A DNA stretch of 37,534 nucleotides from Heyndrickxia sporothermodurans (GCF_016785185.1 NZ_JAEKDY010000027.1); one strand, 5' to 3'; positions 8,130 to 16,203 are shown, numbered from the stretch's first letter. Notes: generated from the letters alone by a model not told the origin. Made by a program: numbers and translations.

Positions 8130-9412
8130 TTCGTACATTCACAAGTGAACAATTTATTGAAACATTTATTAGATCGAAAAATAAAGCTAAATCATTAAGT
8201 GATGACACGTTAAAAATTGCTAAACAAGTCATTGATCAAATTCGTTTGCAGGGTGAATCAGCTTTAAAAGAATATGTGCAAAAGTTTGAAGGATATCTTC
8301 CTTTAAACTGGGAAGTAACAGATGAAGAAAGAAAACAGGCATGGTCTAAGGTTGATGTAGAAACAATTACATCTCTACAAAAAGCTGCCGATAATATAAA
8401 GAAATTTCATTCAAAGCAAATTCAACAATCTAAAATAATGGAACTAACTGAAGATATCATTGCTGGGCAATTATATCGTCCGATTGAACGTGTAGGCATT
8501 TATGTACCCGGTGGGACTGCTTGTTATCCTTCAACCGTTTTAATGAACGCTATACCTGCTGTGCTAGCGGGTGTTAGTGAGGTCATCATGACAACACCTG
8601 TACGTGAAGAAGATTCCATTGCACCTATTCTTTCAGTAGCCGCAGATATTTCTGGAGTAAATAAAATATATAAAATAGGTGGAATTCAAGCGATAGCAGC
8701 ACTAGCGTATGGAACAGAACAGATTGCACCTGTTGATAAAATCGTTGGACCAGGTAATAAATATGTTGCTGCAGCTAAATCACTCGTATTTGGTGATGTT
8801 GGCATTGACATGATTGCCGGTCCTTCGGAAGTGGCGATCATTGCTGATGAAACAGCAAATCCAAAATATGTAGCAGCGGATTTAATTGCCCAAGCTGAAC
8901 ATGATGAAAACGCACGTACATTCCTTTTAACCACTTCTGAAAAACTTATAAATGAAACGAAGATAGAAATTGTAAAGCAATGTGAAAAATTACCGAGAGC
9001 AACAATTGCAAAAAAATCATTATCTACGCAAAGCGCAAGTGTACGGGTAAGTAAAATTGATTTTGCATTTGATCTTGTAAATAAATTAGCACCTGAACAT
9101 GTAGAAATTCAATTAGAAAATCCTTTGTCGTATTTAAGTAAGGTGAAAAATGCAGGTTCCATTTTTTTAGGTTCTTATACACCTGAAGCAATCGGTGATT
9201 ACTTTGGTGGACCAAACCATGTATTACCAACATCAGGTACAGCAAGATTTTCCTCAGGTCTGTCTGTTGATGATTTTATGAAGAAAACGACTTACTTATA
9301 TTATTCTGAAAAAGCATTGTGTGATGCCGCCCCACATGTTGTAAACATTGCTTCAGAAGAAAAATTAATTGGTCATACTCGTGCAGTACAAGTTAGGTTG
9401 GGAAAAGATTAA
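8126..9412 (+). CDS. hisD: Histidinol dehydrogenase
   Basis: 428 residues; the zinc enzyme that oxidises L-histidinol to L-histidine with two NAD+ in the last two steps. Conserved parts: RVGIYVPGGTACYPSTVLMN (about 117-136), VGPGNKYVAAAK, DMIAGPSEV, the zinc ligand segment AQAEHDENAR (Gln and His), PEAIGDYFGGPNHVLPTSGT with the ligand Asp, and the C-terminal EEKLIGHTRAVQVR with the last ligand His. Length is normal for the family. Starts within the hisG stop codon and is followed by hisB after 25 bases. Confidence 0.96.
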   Translation: MIRTFTSEQFIETFIRSKNKAKSLSDDTLKIAKQVIDQIRLQGESALKEYVQKFEGYLPLNWEVTDEERKQAWSKVDVETITSLQKAADNIKKFHSKQIQQSKIMELTEDIIAGQLYRPIERVGIYVPGGTACYPSTVLMNAIPAVLAGVSEVIMTTPVREEDSIAPILSVAADISGVNKIYKIGGIQAIAALAYGTEQIAPVDKIVGPGNKYVAAAKSLVFGDVGIDMIAGPSEVAIIADETANPKYVAADLIAQAEHDENARTFLLTTSEKLINETKIEIVKQCEKLPRATIAKKSLSTQSASVRVSKIDFAFDLVNKLAPEHVEIQLENPLSYLSKVKNAGSIFLGSYTPEAIGDYFGGPNHVLPTSGTARFSSGLSVDDFMKKTTYLYYSEKALCDAAPHVVNIASEEKLIGHTRAVQVRLGKD

Positions 9413-9437
9413 TCGTAATATTGGAAGGGTGAAGAAT

Positions 9438-10025
9438 ATGCGGACGGCCGAGAAAACTAGAAAAACGAATGAAACTGCCATTTTTATTTCATGTAATTTA
9501 GACGATTCAAGTGATACTTCAATAAACACTGGCATTGGATTTTTTGATCATATGCTTGATTTATTTGCAAAACATGGCCGGATTGGATTAAACGTTAAGG
9601 CTGATGGAGATTTACATATTGATGGTCATCACACAGTGGAAGATGTTGGAATTGTTCTAGGACAGGTAATTAAGGAAGCCTTAGGCGATAAAAAAAGTAT
9701 CACCCGTTATGGAACTGCTTACGTACCTATGGATGAATCATTAGGATTTGTAGCTATAGATATTAGTGGTCGACCATTTTTACATTTTGAAGCCGAGTTT
9801 ACTAATTCAAAGCTAGGTGATTTTGATACGGAATTAGTGAAAGAATTCTTAACTGCTTTAGCGTTTCAATCAGGTATAACACTTCATGCACGAGTTTTAT
9901 ATGGTGATAATACCCATCATAAAATTGAATCTTTATTTAAAGCACTAGGTAGAGCATTTTCACAGGCAATTCAGATTGACCCGATGATTACAGGAGTCAA
10001 TTCGACGAAGGGGTTCATCGAATGA
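9438..10025 (+). CDS. hisB: Imidazoleglycerol-phosphate dehydratase
   Basis: 195 residues; manganese enzyme converting imidazole glycerol phosphate to imidazole acetol phosphate. Contains the metal-binding repeats GFFDHMLDLFAKHG and DGHHTVEDVGIVLG in the first half, and DNTHHKIESLFKALGRAF in the second half. It is the monofunctional form, without a histidinol phosphatase domain. I choose ATG 9438 (MRTAEK) because GGAAGGGTG lies about 9 bases upstream; a longer in-frame reading from 9369 would run into hisD and lacks an RBS. The stop overlaps the hisH start (ATGA). Confidence 0.95.
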   Translation: MRTAEKTRKTNETAIFISCNLDDSSDTSINTGIGFFDHMLDLFAKHGRIGLNVKADGDLHIDGHHTVEDVGIVLGQVIKEALGDKKSITRYGTAYVPMDESLGFVAIDISGRPFLHFEAEFTNSKLGDFDTELVKEFLTALAFQSGITLHARVLYGDNTHHKIESLFKALGRAFSQAIQIDPMITGVNSTKGFIE

Positions 10026-10624
10026 TAGCAATTGTGGATTACGGAATGGGAAATATCGCCAGTGTTTCAAACGCATTTAAAAGTCTAGGGTATGATGTTT
10101 GTATTACTGATAATTATGATGAACTAGCAAAGGCATCACATATTATCCTACCGGGGGTTGGCTCTTTTCGTGCAGCTGTAACAGAAATAAACCGCAGAGA
10201 CCTGAAAGATTCATTACGTGAGTTGGCAAAGCGAAAACCTGTTCTAGGTATTTGTTTAGGCATGCAATTATTATTTTCTGATGGATATGAAGGTGGAAAG
10301 TCGAAAGGGCTTAACCTCATACCAGGAACCGTTGAAAAAATACAAACGAATCTTATCTTGCCTCATATTGGTTGGAATACATTGAATATACAAAACTCGC
10401 AATTTGAAAATCTACAAAATAAACATGTATATTTTGTCCACTCATACGAAGTGAAAACGAAAAATGAGTATATAATGGCTACGACTAATTATGAAGTGAA
10501 AATTCCCGCAATCGTTCGAAAAGATAATGTCTATGGAATGCAATTTCACCCCGAAAAAAGTGGGGCTGTAGGAAGACAATTGTTAAATATATTTCTTCAC
10601 TCTACACAGGAGGTACGAATGTGA
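10022..10624 (+). CDS. hisH: Imidazole glycerol phosphate synthase, glutaminase subunit
   Basis: 200 residues; class I glutamine amidotransferase that passes ammonia to HisF. The nucleophile is C78 in LGICLGMQLL, and the His-Glu pair is H176/E178 in GMQFHPEKSG; the N-terminal IVDYGMGNIASV and LPGVGSF (oxyanion region) are typical. Works as a HisH-HisF heterodimer with a substrate tunnel. Overlaps hisB by 4 bases, and its own end (ATGTGA) contains the GTG start of hisA. Confidence 0.95.
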   Translation: MIAIVDYGMGNIASVSNAFKSLGYDVCITDNYDELAKASHIILPGVGSFRAAVTEINRRDLKDSLRELAKRKPVLGICLGMQLLFSDGYEGGKSKGLNLIPGTVEKIQTNLILPHIGWNTLNIQNSQFENLQNKHVYFVHSYEVKTKNEYIMATTNYEVKIPAIVRKDNVYGMQFHPEKSGAVGRQLLNIFLHSTQEVRM

Positions 10625-11325
10625 AAATAATACCAGCGATCGATTTAATAAACGGAAAATGTGTACGTTTATATCAAGGAGACTTTAGTAAAACGACAGA
10701 AGTCGGCAGTGATCCGGAATCCCAATTATTACGTTTCATCCAGGATGGAGCTGAAATGATCCATATTGTTGACCTCGATGGGGCACGCGCAGGAAAACCA
10801 AAACAATATGAATTAATTAATAAACTTTGTTCCCTTTCGAATATTCCTATTGAAGTCGGAGGAGGGATACGGGATATTGAAACAATTGATAAATACGTTT
10901 CTATCGGTGTATCTCGTATTGTACTAGGTACAGCAGCTTTAGAACGAGAAGACTTTTTAAAGGAAGCACTTGATAAATATAATCAATATATTGTCATTGG
11001 CATTGATGCGATAAAAGGAAAAGTGGCAACGCGAGGCTGGGAAACCGTTTCGGAAATTGAATATATTGGTTTTGCGAAAAAAATGGAATCACTTGGGGTA
11101 CAAACGATTGTTTATACAGATATTTCAAAAGATGGGACGTTGACAGGACCAAATCTTAAAGAACTTAAACAAATTTCTAATGAAGTAAGTTGTAATATTG
11201 TGGCATCCGGAGGTATTCGAAACATGGAAGACTTGCAGGAAATAAAAAAAATTGGGATCACTGAAGCGATTGTCGGAAAAGCAATCTATGATGGACAAGT
11301 AAAATTAATTGGAGAACGAGTATGA
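10621..11325 (+). CDS. hisA: Phosphoribosyl isomerase (ProFAR isomerase)
   Basis: 234 residues, (beta/alpha)8 barrel; Amadori rearrangement of ProFAR to PRFAR. The catalytic Asp of the first strand is D8 in IIPAIDLINGKCVRL, and the second-half Asp lies in VYTDISKDGTLTGPN. Phosphate-binding glycines are seen in EVGGGIRD and VASGGIRN. Start is GTG at 10621, overlapping the hisH stop; GGAGGTACGAAT just upstream is the ribosome site. Confidence 0.94.
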   Translation: MKIIPAIDLINGKCVRLYQGDFSKTTEVGSDPESQLLRFIQDGAEMIHIVDLDGARAGKPKQYELINKLCSLSNIPIEVGGGIRDIETIDKYVSIGVSRIVLGTAALEREDFLKEALDKYNQYIVIGIDAIKGKVATRGWETVSEIEYIGFAKKMESLGVQTIVYTDISKDGTLTGPNLKELKQISNEVSCNIVASGGIRNMEDLQEIKKIGITEAIVGKAIYDGQVKLIGERV

Positions 11326-12092
11326 TTGCAAAGAGAATTATCCCCTGTCTAGATGTAAAAAATGGCGAGGTCGTTAAAGGGACCAATTTTGTTTCGTTAC
11401 GTAAAATGGGTGATCCGGTAGAAATGGCAGAATATTATTCAAAAAATGGTGCTGATGAACTTGTGTTTTTAGATATTTCAGCTACAAATGAACGTAGAAA
11501 AACGGTAATAAATATGGTAAGAAAAACAGCCGAAAAGGTGTTTATCCCCTTTACAGTTGGAGGAGGGGTTCGCACAATAGAGGATGTGACAGCATTATTG
11601 ACTGCGGGAGCGGATAAAGTTGCGATTAATTCAGCAGCTACCCAAAATCCAGAATTAATAAAGGATGCTGCCTTTCGATTTGGATCCCAATGTATTGTTG
11701 TCGCGATTGATGCAAAAAAGACATCACATGGATCTTGGCATGTGATGTCCCATGGCGGGAGGAAAGATACAGGTTTGAACGTAGTTGAATGGGCGAGAAA
11801 GGTAGAAAAATTAGGTGCTGGTGAAATTCTTCTAACTAGTGTTGATTGTGATGGGGTAAAGAATGGTTTTGATATCCCACTGATAAATGCAATAGTCAAT
11901 TCTATATCAATCCCAGTGATTGCTTCAGGCGGTTGCGGCCAACCACAGCATTTTCTTGATCTATTTGAACATACACAAGTATCTGCAGGACTTGCCGCGT
12001 CTATTTTTCACGAAGAAACGTTTACAATTAATCAAGTTAAACAACTTTGTATAAAGAATGGGGTGAATATTAGAAATGATCAATTTTTCTAA
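11322..12092 (+). CDS. hisF: Imidazole glycerol phosphate synthase, cyclase subunit
   Basis: 256 residues, (beta/alpha)8 barrel; makes imidazole glycerol phosphate and AICAR from PRFAR and ammonia supplied by HisH. The N-terminal RIIPCLDVKNGEVVKG holds catalytic D11; the second catalytic Asp is in VVAIDAKK. FTVGGGVRTIED and VIASGGCGQPQHF are the phosphate-binding strands. The segment LTSVDCDGVKNGFD replaces the more usual LTSMDADGTKNGFD, conservative changes only. Overlaps hisA by 4 bases and hisI by 17. Confidence 0.95.
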   Translation: MIAKRIIPCLDVKNGEVVKGTNFVSLRKMGDPVEMAEYYSKNGADELVFLDISATNERRKTVINMVRKTAEKVFIPFTVGGGVRTIEDVTALLTAGADKVAINSAATQNPELIKDAAFRFGSQCIVVAIDAKKTSHGSWHVMSHGGRKDTGLNVVEWARKVEKLGAGEILLTSVDCDGVKNGFDIPLINAIVNSISIPVIASGGCGQPQHFLDLFEHTQVSAGLAASIFHEETFTINQVKQLCIKNGVNIRNDQFF

Positions 12093-12726
12093 AGGTTTAA
12101 TTCCGGCAATTATTGTTGATATACATACAAATAATGTATTAATGCTCGCTTATATGAATAAGGAAGCATTTGATAAAACAATAGAAACAAAAGAGACTTG
12201 GTTTTATTCACGATCGAGAAAGACATTATGGAATAAAGGAGCAACATCAGGAAATAAGCAAAACGTCATCTCAATAAAAACAGATTGTGACGAAGATACT
12301 TTATTAATCTATGTAGAACCACTTGGACCAGCTTGCCATACCGGAGAGTATACATGTTTCTACAAAAACATTTTAGAACATAAAGACATAAAAGATTTTT
12401 CAACATCAATATATACACAAGTTATGAATGAAATTATTGATCGAAAAACAAATACAGTAGAAAATTCGTATACAAATTATTTGTTTGATAATGGAATTGA
12501 CAAAATTGGAAAAAAGGTTATTGAAGAAGCAGGTGAAATTGTTATCGCAGCCAAAAATAAAAACAGCCAGGAAATAATAAATGAGTGTAGTGATCTCCTT
12601 TATCATACGTTTGTTCTTTTAGCTGATCAAAATATCCAATTAGAAGAAATTGAAGAAGAATTAAAGAAGCGCTTTGCTAAAAAAGGAAATAGTAAAGGGG
12701 AACGTCAGGAAATTGTAAATTGGTAG
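12076..12726 (+). CDS. hisI: Bifunctional phosphoribosyl-AMP cyclohydrolase / phosphoribosyl-ATP pyrophosphatase
   Basis: 216 residues, a HisI-HisE fusion catalysing steps 2 and 3 of the pathway. Residues ~1-100 are the cyclohydrolase: LMLAYMNKEAFD, WFYSRSRKTLWNKGATSGN, the metal-binding DCDED (70-74) and the ligands C87-H88 and C94. Residues ~130-210 are the pyrophosphohydrolase: KVIEEAGEIVIAAKN with E150, E151 and E154, and ECSDLLYH with D173. Starts within hisF behind GGGGTGAAT. Last gene of the operon. hisC and the histidinol-phosphatase are not in the window. Confidence 0.94.
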   Translation: MINFSKGLIPAIIVDIHTNNVLMLAYMNKEAFDKTIETKETWFYSRSRKTLWNKGATSGNKQNVISIKTDCDEDTLLIYVEPLGPACHTGEYTCFYKNILEHKDIKDFSTSIYTQVMNEIIDRKTNTVENSYTNYLFDNGIDKIGKKVIEEAGEIVIAAKNKNSQEIINECSDLLYHTFVLLADQNIQLEEIEEELKKRFAKKGNSKGERQEIVNW

Positions 12727-12774
12727 TTAATGTTCTTTTGCTATAACAGAATTGATCGGAGTGTTCATCTTAGT

Positions 12775-12820
12775 TGGTTTGCATTTAGCACTAAGTGGAT
12801 ACCCCCTTAGTGCAAAACCA
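12775..12820. terminator. Two-part hairpin between the convergent hisI and DUF1836 genes
   Basis: GCACTAAG (12788-12795) pairs with CTTAGTGC (12806-12813); an outer stem TGGTTT (12775-12780)/AAACCA (12815-12820) extends it across an internal loop. No clear T-run follows on either strand, so it may end transcription inefficiently or serve as a processing barrier. Confidence 0.4.
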
Positions 12821-12823
12821 TGA

Positions 12824-13579
12824 TTAAGGTGCAGTAAAGTCTTGCAAAAACAATGTTGCTGATAAATATTTTCTTGCATACATTTGAAAATACGCAGTGT
12901 AAACAGATAGGGTAGCAATAACAATGGTATTTCTAATTGCTTCCTTTTGTTGTTTACTTAAATGTGTATACTCATCAACCATTTGTTTAGCAGAAGATTC
13001 TATTATATTTTCAATGTCTTTAATTGAATAATTTGTCATTTTATAAGTACCGTGATTGATATGGTCAAATAATGTAGAATAACATGCATATAGGTGTACT
13101 GGATTTATAAGATCATCATTCTCGTTTTCGGGATCATTAACGACCAGTTTCAAAAGCTTTCGAATGGAATCAAAATCTAAGGCTGTTTTTAAATCTTCAA
13201 CGAGAAAAAGTAATGCTGTTTGTTCTAATGAATACTTTTTTCCTATTTGAGGAGAAGAAATCATTTCTTTTAAATCTCTTTTTACCCAATTTTGTACAGC
13301 GGTCGTCGTAAAGTTTGTATTTTCAATTTGATTTCCGAGTGCGACAATCTCATTGATAGAAAAAGCCGGTTCTGCCTTTTCAAATTTAATGACTTTGTCC
13401 AAAATCGGCGCTAGAATTGTTGTAATAAAGGCTGTCATCGGTTTTTCATTTTCAATAGAAATTTTGTTTGACCGAATCCATGCATCCCGCAAAATAGTTA
13501 GAGGTTTTTTATTCCCCCATCCTTTTAGAGCTACCAAGATGTCAGCCATCTCTTTCCTCGTTAATTGAAATGTGAGCAT
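12824..13579 (-). CDS. DUF1836-domain protein
   Basis: 251 residues, soluble, mostly helical. The central part resembles DUF1836: SINEIVALGNQIENTNFTTTAVQNWVKRDLKEMI followed by GKKYSLEQTALLFLVEDLKTALDFDSIRKLLKLV. That pattern of a short helix-turn-helix with an induced second winged part is like the DNA-binding half of MerR-type regulators, and the C-terminal half (KQMVDEYTHLSKQQKEAIRNTI, then a hydrophobic tail) could be an effector or dimer domain. No function is established to my knowledge. Start ATG at 13579 has GGAGATG 8 bases upstream. It is divergent from the Tim44-like gene and shares its promoter region. Confidence 0.78.
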   Translation of the reverse strand: MLTFQLTRKEMADILVALKGWGNKKPLTILRDAWIRSNKISIENEKPMTAFITTILAPILDKVIKFEKAEPAFSINEIVALGNQIENTNFTTTAVQNWVKRDLKEMISSPQIGKKYSLEQTALLFLVEDLKTALDFDSIRKLLKLVVNDPENENDDLINPVHLYACYSTLFDHINHGTYKMTNYSIKDIENIIESSAKQMVDEYTHLSKQQKEAIRNTIVIATLSVYTAYFQMYARKYLSATLFLQDFTAP

Positions 13580-13614
13580 GAGTTCATCTCCATCTTTTAA
13601 GTTCTTTTGACCTT

Positions 13615-13643
13615 ATCTTATGATTAGTATTTTGAATTGTCAA
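13615..13643 (-). promoter_or_regulatory. Sigma-A promoter of the DUF1836 gene
   Basis: On the minus strand: TTGACA (13643-13638), exact 17-base spacer, TAAGAT (13620-13615). It puts the transcript start about 30 bases ahead of the gene. Confidence 0.65.
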
Positions 13644-13670
13644 ATGCTCTTTTTTAAAGAGTTGTGACAA
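13637..13670. repeat. Nested palindrome over the -35 region of the DUF1836 promoter
   Basis: Outer arms TTGTCA (13637-13642) and TGACAA (13665-13670) enclose a perfect hairpin CTCTTT-TTT-AAAGAG (13647-13661). A run of seven Ts follows on the plus strand, so it has terminator form, yet no plus-strand gene lies upstream. The left arm overlaps the minus-strand -35 hexamer, which fits an operator better. Confidence 0.45.
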
Positions 13671-13694
13671 TTTTTTTGTATGTAGGGAAAATAC

Positions 13695-13739
13695 TTGCAT
13701 TTAATAAAATAAGTTCATATAATAAGTTCATAGGAACTT
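13695..13739 (+). promoter_or_regulatory. Sigma-A promoter with palindromic operator for the Tim44-like gene
   Basis: TTGCAT (13695-13700), 17-base spacer, consensus TATAAT (13718-13723). Immediately after the -10 lies a perfect palindrome AAGTTC-ATAG-GAACTT (13724-13739) at the predicted transcript start, and a further AAGTTC half site lies in the spacer (13711-13716), giving two direct copies of ATAAGTTCATA (13709-13719 and 13722-13732). Another AAGTTC at 13599-13604 sits at the divergent transcript start. Confidence 0.6.
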
Positions 13740-13742
13740 AAA

Positions 13743-13783
13743 AAGTTTAAGAGAACAATAGAAATAAACTCTCTTAAAAACTT
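13743..13783 (+). promoter_or_regulatory. Leader hairpin just before the ribosome binding site
   Basis: AAGTTTAAGAGA (13743-13754) pairs with TCTCTTAAAAACTT (13770-13783), leaving a two-base bulge and a 15-base loop. It ends five bases before the AAGGAG of the Tim44-like gene; it may stabilise the messenger or affect initiation. Confidence 0.4.
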
Positions 13784-13801
13784 AAATAAAGGAGAATTGA
13801 T

Positions 13802-14233
13802 TTGAGAAAAAAATTATTAATGTTTTTAACTGTATTTACACTCATTTTTACCGTAACTAGTATAGGATATGTAGATGATGCTGCTGCAAAAGGGTATCGT
13901 TCTGGTAAAAGATCTTTCAGCCCGTCGCAATCTAATCAATTTTCACCAAATAAGAGTACAACGAATTCGAATAAGTTTAAACAAGACACTAGAACGAATA
14001 CAGCTAATAAATCCTTTACGAACAAAAGTAATAAAGGTGGATTTATGAAAGGGATGCTACTAGGTGGTTTAGGTGGATTATTAATCGGTAATTTATTTGG
14101 ACACCTTGGAATGGGAGCATTTGGCTCAATTTTAGCCGGATTTGTTAATATTATCATTTTAATAGGTGTTATTATGATCATTGTTCGGATATTTAGTTTC
14201 TTTAAACGAAATAAAACAAAAAGGTATAATTAA
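13802..14233 (+). CDS. Tim44-like membrane protein of unknown role
   Basis: 144 codons including stop. A signal-like N-terminus (KKLLMFLTVFTLIFTVTSIGY) is followed by a low-complexity, Ser/Asn/Lys-rich stretch (about 28-78), then a glycine-rich hydrophobic segment (GMLLGGLGGLLIGNLFGHLGMG, about 84-105), a second membrane segment (about 112-130) and a basic tail. This matches short Bacillus proteins annotated as Tim44-like, which share only the membrane part with mitochondrial Tim44; no import function should be inferred. Start is TTG at 13802, with AAGGAG 8 bases upstream. One base separates it from the DUF2653 gene, so the two are co-expressed. Confidence 0.7.
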   Translation: MRKKLLMFLTVFTLIFTVTSIGYVDDAAAKGYRSGKRSFSPSQSNQFSPNKSTTNSNKFKQDTRTNTANKSFTNKSNKGGFMKGMLLGGLGGLLIGNLFGHLGMGAFGSILAGFVNIIILIGVIMIIVRIFSFFKRNKTKRYN

Positions 14234-14234
14234 T

Positions 14235-14525
14235 ATGGAAAAGACGGCTATTTATGAACAAGATATTATCAATGCGATTTGTATTTATATTGCAGACAAA
14301 TATTATATTCAGCCTGAAGAAGTTTCTGTTGAATTAATTTATGATGACGAAACTGGCTTTTCAGCCGAGATTGAAATGAATGATCGAATCCAACAATTAT
14401 CTGAACTTAACCTAATTGAGGCACTTCGTCATTGGCTTGGCACAGAGCATGGTCTAGATTCAATGTCGGTTGCATTAGAATTAGAATTAAATGATGATGA
14501 AGGAATTATAGCTTATGTTAGTTAA
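14235..14525 (+). CDS. DUF2653-family protein (YxcD-like)
   Basis: 96 residues, acidic, soluble. The pattern is INAICIYIADKYYIQPEEVSVELIYDDETGFSAE near the N-terminus, LIEALRHWLGTEHGLDS in the middle and LELNDDEGIIAYV at the end, which I recognise as the DUF2653/YxcD family of Bacilli; no function is known to me. I start it at ATG 14235, two codons after the previous stop, with AAAAGG inside the end of the Tim44-like gene; longer readings overlap that gene. The pair ends at a strong terminator. Confidence 0.75.
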   Translation: MEKTAIYEQDIINAICIYIADKYYIQPEEVSVELIYDDETGFSAEIEMNDRIQQLSELNLIEALRHWLGTEHGLDSMSVALELELNDDEGIIAYVS

Positions 14526-14547
14526 GTAATAATGACTTCATACTTAA

Positions 14548-14589
14548 TGAAAAAAAATCTAGAGAAAAATTCTCTAGATTTTTTTTCAT
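14548..14589. terminator. Bidirectional intrinsic terminator
   Basis: AAAAAAAATCTAGAGAA pairs with TTCTCTAGATTTTTTTT around a 3-base loop (14550-14587). A-tract and T-tract make it work on either strand; it ends the DUF2653 transcript. Confidence 0.88.
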
Positions 14590-14638
14590 TTAAAGAATAT
14601 TCTTGTTATATAGTTTTTTAATGGAGGGGACCAATCAA

Positions 14639-15607
14639 ATGCGAGCAATTTTATTAGGTATCGCTGCAGCTTTCTTTTTTGCTGTTACGTTTGTCCTTAA
14701 TCGTTCCATGGAATTATCGGGTGGAAATTGGTTATGGAGTGCATCCTTACGATATTTTTTTATGATACCGTTTTTATTCATTATTGTTATGTTAAGAAAG
14801 AATTTAAAAGAGTTATTTGTTGAAATGAAAAAGCATCCATTTCAATGGTTCCTTTGGAGTTTTATTGGATTCGGATTATTTTATGCACCTTTATGTTTTT
14901 CTTCGGCTTTCGGACCTGGCTGGCTTGTAGCAGGAACATGGCAAATCACCATTATATCTGGATCATTGCTCGTACCTTTTATAAGTGAAACTGTGCAAAC
15001 TGAAAATGGTCCGATAACTATAAAAGGTAAGGTACCACTAAAAGGTTTAGCAATGTCTGTAATTATTTTACTTGGCGTGTTTTGTATGCAGTTGGATCAA
15101 AGTCAAGGAATCTCTTTTAAAAGTACTATGCTTGTCGTTATACCAGTTGTTATAGCATCATTTGCGTATCCTCTCGGTAATCGTAAAATGATGCAGATTT
15201 GTAAGGGAAGACTTGATGCATTTCAACGAGTCCTTGGCATGACCATTGCCAGTTTGCCATTTTGGATCGTTTTGTCTATCTACGCTGTTCTAACTGATGG
15301 ATTACCTTCTATTAGTCAGACTAACCAATCTTTAATTGTAGCAATTTCCTCAGGAGTAATTGCGACAGTTTTATTTTTTAATGCTACTGACTTAGTAAAA
15401 GATAATTCCTCGCAGCTTGCTGCCGTTGAGGCAACTCAATCAGTTGAAATATTGTTCGCGCTAATTGGTGAAATAATCATTTTGCATACATCGTTGCCTT
15501 CTAAGTTATCATTATTTGGAATTCTACTCGTTATTATTGGAATGATCTTACATAGCTATGTATCGCGCCCAAAAACAAATGTGATAAATGATAGCATCAG
15601 TGCATAA
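14639..15607 (+). CDS. Drug/metabolite transporter family permease (multidrug-efflux 'EmrE' type, ten segments)
   Basis: 322 residues with about ten membrane helices. It opens with ILLGIAAAFFFAVTFVLNRSMELSGGNWLW, the first repeat of DMT carriers, and a second half related to the first begins near residue 175 (MLVVIPVVIASFAYPLGNRKM). Close in form to the Bacillus 'multidrug resistance efflux transporter family' (PF13536-like); the substrate is not predictable. Start ATG 14639 has GGAGGGG 9 bases upstream; an earlier in-frame ATG at 14603 has no RBS and falls right after the terminator. Single gene. Confidence 0.85.
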   Translation: MRAILLGIAAAFFFAVTFVLNRSMELSGGNWLWSASLRYFFMIPFLFIIVMLRKNLKELFVEMKKHPFQWFLWSFIGFGLFYAPLCFSSAFGPGWLVAGTWQITIISGSLLVPFISETVQTENGPITIKGKVPLKGLAMSVIILLGVFCMQLDQSQGISFKSTMLVVIPVVIASFAYPLGNRKMMQICKGRLDAFQRVLGMTIASLPFWIVLSIYAVLTDGLPSISQTNQSLIVAISSGVIATVLFFNATDLVKDNSSQLAAVEATQSVEILFALIGEIIILHTSLPSKLSLFGILLVIIGMILHSYVSRPKTNVINDSISA

Positions 15608-15622
15608 TCGCAATTAAATGAA

Positions 15623-15652
15623 TGTATGAATTTTTGTTTATAATCCAATATA
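15623..15652 (+). promoter_or_regulatory. Possible forespore (sigma-G/F-type) promoter of csgA
   Basis: TGTATG (15623-15628), 17-base spacer, CAATATA (15646-15652), close to the sigma-F/G pattern (-35 GnATR, -10 CAnnnTA). B. subtilis csgA and ybxH are sigma-G dependent, which agrees. Confidence 0.4.
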
Positions 15653-15691
15653 AGTGGAAGAAGTATTCAAATTAAAAAATGAGGTGATTTT

Positions 15692-15940
15692 TTGGACACG
15701 ACTTTAGCTTATTTACGAGAATCTTTATCAAATCATTTAAATCATTCGATTGGGGAAGAAATATACAAAAAGCTACAAGCAAATACCAACCAAAACGAGA
15801 TGGAATTTGTTCGTACCTTGTCAGAAGAAGAGACAGCTTTTCTAAATTCAGTGTTGGAAAAAGAAATACGATATGCTCAAGACGAACAGGATCAAATACG
15901 TGTTACTCAATTAAATGAAGTGTATGAATTACTTATATAA
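15692..15940 (+). CDS. csgA: Sigma-G-dependent sporulation protein CsgA
   Basis: 82 residues, acidic, helical. It starts MDTTLAYLRESLSNHL and ends LNEVYELLI, and the middle has FLNSVLEKEIRYAQDEQDQ; this follows B. subtilis CsgA nearly end to end from memory. Made in the forespore late in sporulation, biochemical role unknown. The start is TTG at 15692, 3-4 bases after GAGGTGAT. Followed 21 bases later by ybxH, the same gene order as in B. subtilis. Confidence 0.85.
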   Translation: MDTTLAYLRESLSNHLNHSIGEEIYKKLQANTNQNEMEFVRTLSEEETAFLNSVLEKEIRYAQDEQDQIRVTQLNEVYELLI

Positions 15941-15961
15941 TCTTGAAGGGAAATGAATAAT

Positions 15962-16156
15962 ATGGGGGCAATTGAGAGAAATGGCTTCGTATTTGAACCT
16001 GAATTTAGTGTAGTAAATCAAGATGGTGCGATTCACGTTTATAAAAATGGACAATTCATTGAGGAAATTCAATTCGATTTTACTGGTGATTTTCCAGAAC
16101 ATGATCAAATTGAAGAATTAGTTAATCACTATTGTTCTCAGAAAAGTAAGAAGTAG
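15962..16156 (+). CDS. ybxH: Small sporulation-associated protein YbxH
   Basis: 64 residues beginning MGAIERNGFVFEPEFSVV, with GAIHVYKNGQFIEEI in the middle and an acidic helix DQIEELVNHYC near the end. It resembles YbxH (DUF5370), which follows csgA in B. subtilis and is made under sigma-G. I prefer ATG 15962 (11 bases after GAAGGG and equal to the family start) over ATG 15953, which is only 2 bases behind that site. Its transcript ends at 16204-16233. Confidence 0.75.
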   Translation: MGAIERNGFVFEPEFSVVNQDGAIHVYKNGQFIEEIQFDFTGDFPEHDQIEELVNHYCSQKSKK

Positions 16157-16203
16157 ATTGTAATCAGATTATGTTAACCAATAACGATGTTATCCATTAC
16201 CCA

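Noticed and set aside
11435..11899. A 154-codon minus-strand reading inside hisF.
   Set aside because: It lies opposite a well conserved gene, has no RBS, and is a mirror of hisF codon usage.
13353..13568. A plus-strand reading opposite the DUF1836 gene.
   Set aside because: Shadow frame; the minus-strand frame has the RBS, promoter and family pattern.
13637..13678. Rho-independent terminator call for the palindrome between divergent genes.
   Set aside because: No plus-strand gene ends upstream; an operator role fits the overlap with the minus-strand -35 better.
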